The notes under the pieces were generated by a model. It saw nothing but the letters and a program-made list of their open reading frames with translations, was not told the origin of the DNA and ran no database searches. This document shows positions 1 to 4,899 of a stretch of 6,480 nucleotides of DNA, piece after piece; positions within the stretch are counted from its first letter, which is position 1; the number at the start of each line of letters is the position of its first letter. The stretch covers positions 1 through 6,480 of the forward strand of contig CAMICF010000173.1 of assembly GCA_946222495.1 (NCBI GenBank). Direction: 5' to 3'. The position numbers were made by a program, and so were the translations under genes. The stretch is from an uncultured Janibacter sp. GTDB lineage: Bacteria > Actinomycetota > Actinomycetes > Actinomycetales > Dermatophilaceae.

Positions 1-462
1 GTTCACCGCCACGTCGAGCCGGCCGAACTCCGTGGCGACCCGCTCGACCATCGCGGCGTAGCCCGTCTGCCCGGCCTCCTGGGCCGCGGTGTCGACCGCT
101 CCACGGGCCACCTTCGCGTACTCCGTCGTGCCGAAGGTCAGGTCGTGCCCGACGCTCAGCGCCTCGATGTCCCCGGAGCTCCCCCACGACTCGTCGGTCC
201 GCTGCCAGGTGGTGATCGTGAGCCGGCCGTGGACGACGACGGGGTCGCCCTTGTGCAAGGAGTCGTGCGAGTTCATCCCGAGCGACCGGAAGGCGGCGAC
301 GTTGTAGAAGCTCGTCGGCCCGTCGACGAAGACGCCCTCCCGGTTGCGGCGGCGTACGGTCGACGCGAGCCGGAAGGTGGTGAACTGCATCCCCGACCGG
401 GTCGTCCGGTGCTCCGGGTCCGCGACCACCCGGCCGGAGACCGTGATCTCGGTTTCGTTCAT
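1..462 (-). CDS. ssb: Single-stranded DNA-binding protein, probable SsbB-type paralogue (3' end beyond window)
   Basis: The 154 codons seen have no stop and run off the left edge, so the C-terminus is missing. The product begins MNETEITVSGRVVADPEHR. Residues 4-110 fit the OB-fold of bacterial SSB: a first strand ending in SGRVVADPE, then MQFTTFRLAS, then FYNVAAFRSLG, then KGDPVVVHGRL (71-81), which is the usual 'KGxxVxVxGRL' signature. SSB coats single-stranded DNA in replication, repair and recombination. The start has a fair Shine-Dalgarno (GAGAGAGG) 8 nt upstream. After the OB-fold, residues 112-154 look helical and not like the Gly/Pro-rich linker of the main replicative SSB; the acidic tip is out of view. 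The gene is not beside rpsF/rpsR/rplI, where the housekeeping ssb normally lies, but follows two GTPase genes on the same strand. I therefore infer a second SSB, like SsbB of Streptomyces or SSBb of mycobacteria. The SSB fold is well supported; paralogue identity is inference. Confidence 0.9.
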   Translation of the reverse strand, partial: MNETEITVSGRVVADPEHRTTRSGMQFTTFRLASTVRRRNREGVFVDGPTSFYNVAAFRSLGMNSHDSLHKGDPVVVHGRLTITTWQRTDESWGSSGDIEALSVGHDLTFGTTEYAKVARGAVDTAAQEAGQTGYAAMVERVATEFGRLDVAVN

Positions 463-470
463 GACAGCTG

Positions 471-478
471 CCTCTCTC
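471..478 (-). promoter_or_regulatory. Ribosome binding site of ssb
   Basis: On the minus strand this purine run reads GAGAGAGG and ends 8 nt before the ATG at 462. It supports that ATG as the ssb start. It begins almost directly after the hairpin at 482-501. Confidence 0.6.
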
Positions 479-481
479 CCC

Positions 482-501
482 GCCCACCGCCGTCGGTGGG
501 C
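482..501 (-). other. Perfect 8-bp inverted repeat before ssb (terminator or leader hairpin)
   Basis: GCCCACCG and CGGTGGGC pair over 8 bp with a 4-nt loop. The hairpin lies 114 nt after the GTPase stop and 20 nt before the ssb start, with the ssb Shine-Dalgarno immediately after it. No T-run follows on the minus strand, so it is not a classical intrinsic terminator, though GC-rich actinobacterial terminators often lack one. It could attenuate read-through from the GTPase operon or be a structure at the 5' end of the ssb mRNA. Confidence 0.5.
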
Positions 502-555
502 TCGTGGGACCACCTTCGGCCCGGGAGATGTCCCGTGGGCGCGGCCGGGTCAGGC

Positions 556-594
556 TGTGGACAGGCACCCCCTTCACCACGAGGGTGTGGACGA
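556..594. promoter_or_regulatory. Two DnaA-box-like 9-mers in the gap before ssb
   Basis: Plus-strand TGTGGACAG (556-564) and TGTGGACGA (586-594) each differ at one base from TGTGGACAA, the complement of the TTGTCCACA box preferred by DnaA in GC-rich actinobacteria. They have the same orientation and are offset by exactly 30 bp, close to three helical turns. This could be a DnaA or similar operator near ssb, or chance. The rest of the 463-614 gap shows no ORF and no clear TAnnnT -10 element on the minus strand, so ssb may be read through from the GTPase genes. Confidence 0.25.
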
Positions 595-614
595 CAGACC
601 CTCCGAGCCGCCGG

Positions 615-2273
615 TCAGCCCCGGGCGCGCCGGATGCTCTCGCGGGTCCGGTCGTGCTCGGCGAGCACCCGCTCCACCGGCTCGATGACCCGCTCGTCCG
701 CCACCTCGGCGATCGAGGTGCGCAGGCGACGTTCGATCGTCCGGGCCCTCTTGCGGGCCCCGATCCGCGCCAGCCACCGGGCGCTCGCGGCGAGCAGCAA
801 CCCTGCGAGCAGGCCACCGACGAGGAGCAGGAAGGGCGTCGCGAAGGGACCGACGTCGGCGGTCGGCACGGCGGGCAGCTGCAGCCACGAGGCGACGCCG
901 GCGACGACCAGCCAGAGGAGCCCGATGACCGCGACGAGCGCGAAGGTGATCTGCAGGGCCCCGAAGACCGACCACCAGAGCGGCTTGCGGGCCCGCAGCG
1001 GTGTCCGCACCACGGCCTGGTCCAGGGCATCGGCGAGGTCGTGGTCGCCCGGACGGGCGGCATCGGCCACGGCGTCGGCCCACCGGGTGGGCAGGTGCTC
1101 GCCGGCGCTGGTGCCGATCCGGCGCGAGGCGAGGTCGACCGCCGCCCGGGCCGCGGGCGCCGGCGGTGGGATGGACGAGCGACCCAGCACGGCGCGCACG
1201 TCCTGGTCGGTGATGTCCGGGACGGCGTCGGAGCCCTGGTCCAGCCGCAGCCGCCTGAGCGGCGCCGGGCGGAAGCCGCGGACCCAGCGGGTGAAGGGCC
1301 AGCCCGTGCGGGCCCAGGACTCGAGCCGGTAGTCGCGGGCCACCGCGTCGACGACCGTCGGCACGCCCGCGCTGCGGCAGAGGGCGTGGACGAGCTCGTG
1401 GCGTGCGCGGTCGGTCACCTCGGCACCGCCGTCGGCCACCTGGTCCGTCAGCGACTCGGCGGCGGTGCGCAGGTCGGCGGCCAACCGGTGACGGGCGGCG
1501 TCGGAGTGCTCCACGGCGGCGTGCAGGTGCGAGCGCAGCTCGCCGAGCCCCTCACCGGAGACGGTCGACGTCCCGAGCACCTCGTGGTGCTCGAGGCCGT
1601 CACGGTCCAGGAGTCGGGTGAGGTCCGCGGCGATCTGCTCCTGCCCCCCTTCGGGGAGCCGGTCCACCTGGTTGAGGACGACCAGGGTCACCGCTCCGTA
1701 CTCGCGGAGGACGGCGACGTAGTCGTCGTGCAGCACGGCATCGGCATACTTCTGCGGGTCCGTGACCCACACGAAGACGTCGACGAGCTCGAGGACCCGC
1801 GTGGCCTCCTCGCGGTGCGCGGCCTCACGCGAGTCGAAGTCCGGCAGGTCGACGAGGACCAGCCCGTCGAGCTCGTGGTCCTCGGAGGCGGGGACCTGGT
1901 GGCGGGCCCCGACGGAGAGCCAGTCGAGCAGCTCACCGGCCGGCTCGTCGCCCCAGACGGCGGCGGTCGGTGTGGAGGTGGTCGGCCGGCGCATCCCCAC
2001 CCGGGCGACGTCCGTGCCGGCGAGGGTGTTGAAGAGCGAGGACTTGCCCGAGCCGGTGGCCCCGGCCAGCGCGACGACCGTGTGGCCGCCGACGAGGGCC
2101 GTCCGCTCGGACACCTTGCCGACGACCTGTCGGGCGCGCGTGGCGACCCGCGGGTCGAGGCAGGCCCCTCCGGACTCGAGCGCATCGGCGAGCGCCCCGG
2201 TCCGCGCGGTGATCTCCTCGACGTCCAGCGCGCCAGTCCCCTCACCCCGACGAAGGGGGTTCCGCGGGCTCAT
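615..2273 (-). CDS. YfjP-like membrane-anchored P-loop GTPase, second gene of a dynamin-like pair
   Basis: This 552-residue protein has an N-terminal GTPase domain of the YfjP/Era-like class. The P-loop is GATGSGKSS (71-79), followed by RPTTSTPT (96-103, likely switch I), DLPDFDS (142-148, the DxPD form of G3), NQVD (201-204, G4 with Gln in place of the usual Lys) and STVSG (236-240, probable G5). A long, charged, mostly helical middle region follows. Two hydrophobic segments (about 433-461 and 477-504) then form a probable membrane hairpin, with a basic helical tail ending at 552. It should sit on the inner face of the cytoplasmic membrane and couple GTP hydrolysis to membrane or division events. 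Its ATG overlaps the stop of the upstream GTPase (ATGA), with a perfect AGGAGG 7 nt upstream. The pair resembles Streptomyces DynA/DynB; that match is an inference from architecture and context. The GTPase call is firm, the role is not. Confidence 0.88.
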   Translation of the reverse strand: MSPRNPLRRGEGTGALDVEEITARTGALADALESGGACLDPRVATRARQVVGKVSERTALVGGHTVVALAGATGSGKSSLFNTLAGTDVARVGMRRPTTSTPTAAVWGDEPAGELLDWLSVGARHQVPASEDHELDGLVLVDLPDFDSREAAHREEATRVLELVDVFVWVTDPQKYADAVLHDDYVAVLREYGAVTLVVLNQVDRLPEGGQEQIAADLTRLLDRDGLEHHEVLGTSTVSGEGLGELRSHLHAAVEHSDAARHRLAADLRTAAESLTDQVADGGAEVTDRARHELVHALCRSAGVPTVVDAVARDYRLESWARTGWPFTRWVRGFRPAPLRRLRLDQGSDAVPDITDQDVRAVLGRSSIPPPAPAARAAVDLASRRIGTSAGEHLPTRWADAVADAARPGDHDLADALDQAVVRTPLRARKPLWWSVFGALQITFALVAVIGLLWLVVAGVASWLQLPAVPTADVGPFATPFLLLVGGLLAGLLLAASARWLARIGARKRARTIERRLRTSIAEVADERVIEPVERVLAEHDRTRESIRRARG

Positions 2274-3988
2274 CGCAGACCCTCCTCGACCGCGGTCGCG
2301 GCCTGCTGCAGGCGCCGGATCTGCGCCTCGGTCACCGTGAGGTCACCGGTCACCGTCGTGTACCGCTCGCGCTCGGCGGTGAAGAGCTGCTCGACGCGCT
2401 CCAGGAGGAGGAGTCGCGCCTTCTTGGCCATCTCCCGCACCGCCTGGTCACCGAAGATCGCCTCCAGCACCTTCTGCGCCAGGGCGGTCGTCCCGCCGGC
2501 GATGGCCACCTCGGGAGCGACGAGGACGCCACCCGTGTGGGCGAAGGAGACGAGCATGAGGAAGAGGCCGATCCCGTTGACGCCGTAGGCAGCCACCCTC
2601 GCGTTGGTGCGGCGGTTGGCCCCCTCGCCCCGGACGATGTCGAGCACGTCGCTCTGCCAGTCGCGCACGAGGCGCTCGACGTCCTGCTCGAGACCGCGCG
2701 AGGAGCGCGTCAGCTCGGGGTGGTCCTCGAGCACCACGGGCCCGGCCTCCGTCCCGCGCCAGGTGCGCGCCACGGTGTCCGCCGCCGCGTCGGCCTCCGC
2801 CAGGAGCATGGCGGAGACGCCGGTGTGCAGGGCCTCGTCGAGCTCGGCCGTGGCCGGTCGGCCGCCCACCGCGGAGGCGACGCGGTCGCGGACCCGGGCG
2901 ACGCCCTTCTCCACCCTGCGGAAGAACTCCCCGGTGCCGACGAACTCCTGCCACCGCGCGAGGACCTCGCCGCGGAGCAGCTGGCCGTCCTTCATCCCGT
3001 CGGTCACGCCCTCCTCGGCCTTGTCGTAGGCGTCGTAGGCGATCTGGGTCAGGCTGGCGAGCTCCTCGCGCTGGGCGCGCGTGGCCGTGACGAGTGCCTG
3101 GGCACGTCCCTCGAGGGACTGGAGCGCGCCGCCGAGGGTCTGGCGGACGACGGTGTCGCGGGCCCTCGAGTCGCCGGCGAGCGCGACGAGCCAGTCGCGA
3201 AGGCGCCCCAGGTCCTCCTGCGGGATGAGGCCCTGGCCGTCGAGGTCGGTCTCGGGGACGGTGAAGACCGGCGCGGTGCCGAGCCCCTGCTCACGGAGCA
3301 TCTCGACGAGGTGCGCACGCAGGTCGTCCATGGCCGGGCGGTCGACGCGGTCGAGGACGAGCGCGACGGCGGTGCCCCGGTCCGAGGCCTGCCGCAGCAG
3401 GCTCCACGGGATGGCGTCCGCGTAGCGGGCGGCGGTCGTGACGAAGATCCACAGGTCGGCGGCGGAGAGGAGCTGCGCGGCGAGCTGACGGTTGGCGGAC
3501 ACGACCGAGTCGATGTCCGGGGCGTCGAGGATGGCCATGCCCGCCGGGAGCTCCTGCGAGGGCGCCAGACGGACGGTCCCCGGCTGCGGCTCCGCGGGGT
3601 CACCCGTGACGCGGGCGAGCGAAGGGAGGACGCGCGCGTCGCGGAACCACGGCTCGTCGTCCGGGTGGTGGATGAGCACGGGGCTCGTCGTCGTCGGTCG
3701 GAGCACGCCCGAGCGGCTCACCTCGCGACGGAGGATGGAGTTGACGAGGGTCGACTTGCCGGAGCCGGTCGACCCGCCGACGACCGCGAGGAGTGGCGCG
3801 TCGATCGCCTCGAGCCGCGGGATGACGTAGTCGTCGAGCTGGTTGAGGAGCGCCGCGCGCTCCTCGGCGGCGGCCCGGGTGGACGGCAGGTCCAGGGCGG
3901 AGCGGCTGCGCTCGACCTCGTCACGGAGGGCGGTGACCCGAGCGAGCATGTCCTCTGCGCCGACCTGCCCGGTCGTTCCCGCTGCCAT
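2270..3988 (-). CDS. Dynamin-like P-loop GTPase, first gene of a GTPase pair
   Basis: This 572-residue protein has a helical N-terminus (10-60) and then a dynamin/Era-type GTPase domain. The P-loop is GGSTGSGKST (71-80), then RPTTTSP (97-103, switch I threonines), DAPDIDS (155-161, DxPD-type G3) and LDRVD (212-216), where Asp-Arg replaces the usual Asn/Thr-Lys of G4. Residues 275-460 are long charged helices, as in a dynamin stalk. A moderately hydrophobic stretch at about 463-510 could be a membrane paddle, followed by a helical C-terminus (515-572). The family remodels or tethers membranes; bacterial examples often work as pairs encoded side by side. The stop overlaps the start of the next GTPase (ATGA), so both should be made in matched amounts. 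The ATG at 3988 lacks a Shine-Dalgarno, but TATGGT lies 6 nt before it, suggesting a leaderless mRNA. GTPase identity is firm; equivalence to Streptomyces DynA/DynB is inference. Confidence 0.88.
   Translation of the reverse strand: MAAGTTGQVGAEDMLARVTALRDEVERSRSALDLPSTRAAAEERAALLNQLDDYVIPRLEAIDAPLLAVVGGSTGSGKSTLVNSILRREVSRSGVLRPTTTSPVLIHHPDDEPWFRDARVLPSLARVTGDPAEPQPGTVRLAPSQELPAGMAILDAPDIDSVVSANRQLAAQLLSAADLWIFVTTAARYADAIPWSLLRQASDRGTAVALVLDRVDRPAMDDLRAHLVEMLREQGLGTAPVFTVPETDLDGQGLIPQEDLGRLRDWLVALAGDSRARDTVVRQTLGGALQSLEGRAQALVTATRAQREELASLTQIAYDAYDKAEEGVTDGMKDGQLLRGEVLARWQEFVGTGEFFRRVEKGVARVRDRVASAVGGRPATAELDEALHTGVSAMLLAEADAAADTVARTWRGTEAGPVVLEDHPELTRSSRGLEQDVERLVRDWQSDVLDIVRGEGANRRTNARVAAYGVNGIGLFLMLVSFAHTGGVLVAPEVAIAGGTTALAQKVLEAIFGDQAVREMAKKARLLLLERVEQLFTAERERYTTVTGDLTVTEAQIRRLQQAATAVEEGLR
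2281..2286 (-). promoter_or_regulatory. Perfect AGGAGG ribosome binding site inside the upstream GTPase gene
   Basis: The minus strand reads AGGAGG here, 7 nt before the ATG at 2273. It lies within the last codons of the upstream GTPase gene, so a ribosome ending that gene is placed over the next start. It fixes the start at 2273 and indicates translational coupling. Confidence 0.8.
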
Positions 3989-3994
3989 GGGGAC

Positions 3995-4000
3995 ACCATA
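3995..4000 (-). promoter_or_regulatory. Possible -10 element giving a leaderless dynamin-like GTPase mRNA
   Basis: The minus strand reads TATGGT, matching the TAnnnT pattern of actinobacterial -10 boxes. It is followed by six bases (GTCCCC) and then the ATG at 3988, so transcription would start at or next to the A of the start codon. No good -35 is visible (CTGCCC, three of six matches, at 17-nt spacing). Read-through from the tRNA promoter is the alternative. Confidence 0.35.
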
Positions 4001-4034
4001 ACCAGCGCGAAGGGCGCGGGCAGGCCACGTCGTG

Positions 4035-4108
4035 CGCCTCCGGCAGGACTCGAACCTGCGACCTAGGGATTAGAAGGCCCTTGCTCTGTCCAGCTGAGCT
4101 ACGGAGGC
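4035..4108 (-). tRNA. tRNA-Arg (anticodon UCU)
   Basis: The minus strand folds as a 74-nt cloverleaf. The acceptor GCCTCCG pairs with CGGAGGC over 7 bp; the D stem is GCTC/GAGC; the anticodon loop CTTCTAA carries TCT at 4072-4074; the variable loop is AGGTC; the T arm GCAGG-TTCGAGT-CCTGC is perfect; the discriminator is G. It decodes AGA (and possibly AGG), codons that look scarce in the genes of this window. The 3' CCA is not encoded. The last anticodon-stem pair is C against U, leaving four good pairs. It lies 46 nt upstream of the dynamin-like GTPase on the same strand. No integrase or duplicated tRNA 3' end is present in the window. Confidence 0.95.
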
Positions 4109-4112
4109 ATGC

Positions 4113-4140
4113 CCCCGACGGCGCGTGTCCGTCATCGGGG
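4113..4140 (-). other. Imperfect hairpin directly upstream of tRNA-Arg
   Basis: CCCC (4113-4116) can pair with GGGG (4137-4140) and GACGG (4117-4121) with CCGTC (4129-4133), leaving a 7-nt loop and a 3-nt bulge. On the minus strand it falls between the putative tRNA promoter and the mature 5' end, so it would be in the pre-tRNA leader. It may be a processing structure or chance in GC-rich DNA. Confidence 0.35.
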
Positions 4141-4147
4141 CGGGTCC

Positions 4148-4153
4148 AGTGTA
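4148..4153 (-). promoter_or_regulatory. Putative -10 box of the tRNA-Arg promoter
   Basis: The minus strand reads TACACT, a TAnnnT match 39 nt before the mature tRNA 5' end. A loose -35 candidate (ATGTCA, four of six matches to TTGACA) lies 15 nt further upstream, which is shorter than ideal. This 64-nt intergenic space must also carry the promoter of the divergent transferase. Confidence 0.4.
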
Positions 4154-4172
4154 GTGACGCAGATGACCTGAC

Positions 4173-4862
4173 ATGATCGGATCCATGTCCGTGCAGATCA
4201 TCGTGCGTGAGGTGGAGGTCCGAGAGTCCTCCGCCGACCTTGCGTTGCTCGACGACGGGGAGCGGGCCCGCGCCGAGCGCAAGCAGGACACCGCCCCCTT
4301 CGTCACCGGCCATGCGCTCGTCCGGCGCCTGCTCGGTGAGCTGCTGGACCGCGACCCCGGCGAGCTGACCTTCGCGCGGCACTGCACGACGTGCCGGAGC
4401 GACCTGCACGGCAAGCCGAGCCTCGTCGGCATCCCCGGGTGGCAGTTCTCCCTGTCCTACACCTCGTCGCTGGCGGTCGTTGCCGCGGCGAAGGGCGTCG
4501 ACGTCGGGGTGGACACCGAGGACCTCACGGACGCCGACTTCGAGGGCTTCGCCCAGGCGACCCTCGCCCGGGACGAGGTCGAGGCCTTCGACAGTCTCTC
4601 CGGGCGGGACCTGCTCGTCGCCCGCGCCCGGATCTGGGCCCGCAAGGAGGCGATCCTCAAGGCGACCGGTCACGGCCTAGTCGTCGACCCCTCCGAGGTG
4701 CTCGTCTCCGGCCCGCTCGACCCGCCGACGCTCACCGCCTGGCGGGCCGACGAACCCGCTCCCCCGGCGGTCTCCCTCGCCGACCTCGAGCCGACGACCG
4801 ACAGCCACCGGGCCGCTGTCGCCGCCCTGACCGACGGCCCCGTCGAGATCAGCCACGGCTGA
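4173..4862 (+). CDS. 4'-phosphopantetheinyl transferase, Sfp superfamily
   Basis: The 229-residue product should move the 4'-phosphopantetheine arm of coenzyme A to a serine of carrier proteins (acyl-, peptidyl- or aryl-carrier domains) in the cytoplasm. Signature blocks are HGKPSL (79-84), FSLSYTSSLAVVA (92-104), VGVDTED (111-117) and WARKEAILKATGHG (155-168). By comparison with Sfp, D114, E116 and E159 would bind magnesium and K163 would act in catalysis. The usual FNxSH histidine, which contacts the CoA 3'-phosphate, is Tyr96 here. CTTC (71-74) gives a Cys-x2-Cys pair just before HGKP. Length is typical of Sfp-type enzymes and too long for AcpS. An in-frame ATG at 4185 (giving MSVQIIVREV) is an equally good start; neither has a Shine-Dalgarno. 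No polyketide or peptide synthase gene is in view, so the carrier target is unknown. Confidence 0.88.
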   Translation: MIGSMSVQIIVREVEVRESSADLALLDDGERARAERKQDTAPFVTGHALVRRLLGELLDRDPGELTFARHCTTCRSDLHGKPSLVGIPGWQFSLSYTSSLAVVAAAKGVDVGVDTEDLTDADFEGFAQATLARDEVEAFDSLSGRDLLVARARIWARKEAILKATGHGLVVDPSEVLVSGPLDPPTLTAWRADEPAPPAVSLADLEPTTDSHRAAVAALTDGPVEISHG

Positions 4863-4863
4863 T

Positions 4864-4880
4864 GGCGTCGGGGGGACGCC
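4864..4880. terminator. Hairpin between convergent genes, possible bidirectional terminator
   Basis: GGCGTC (4864-4869) and GACGCC (4875-4880) form a perfect 6-bp stem with a five-G loop, starting one base after the transferase stop and 20 nt from the protease stop. There is no T-run on either side. Its place between convergent stops is the main argument for a terminator. Confidence 0.45.
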
Positions 4881-4899
4881 CCCTTCGCCCGGGAGTGCC

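Noticed and set aside
566..587. CACCC/GGGTG inverted repeat as a terminator of the GTPase operon
   Set aside because: Only 5 bp with a 12-nt loop and no T-run.
504..2588. Very long plus-strand open frame (694 codons) opposite the YfjP-like GTPase
   Set aside because: It mirrors the codon structure of the GTPase gene, is full of Arg/Gly/Pro/Glu repeats without domain motifs, and runs past the end of that gene. It is a GC-rich antisense artefact.
4006..4018. CGCG-AAGGG-CGCG hairpin as a tRNA terminator
   Set aside because: The stem is only 4 bp with no T-run, easily expected by chance in this composition.
2537..4066. Long plus-strand open frame (509 codons) opposite the dynamin-like GTPase
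   Set aside because: Low-complexity Arg/Glu/Gly/Val translation with no motifs; it also runs into the tRNA gene. The minus-strand frame has clear GTPase motifs.
4035..4108. tRNA-Arg as an integration site for a mobile element
   Set aside because: No integrase, no duplicated tRNA 3' end and no shift in composition is seen on either side.
3921..4673. Minus-strand open frame crossing the tRNA and the transferase
   Set aside because: It spans a clear tRNA gene and has no recognisable domain.
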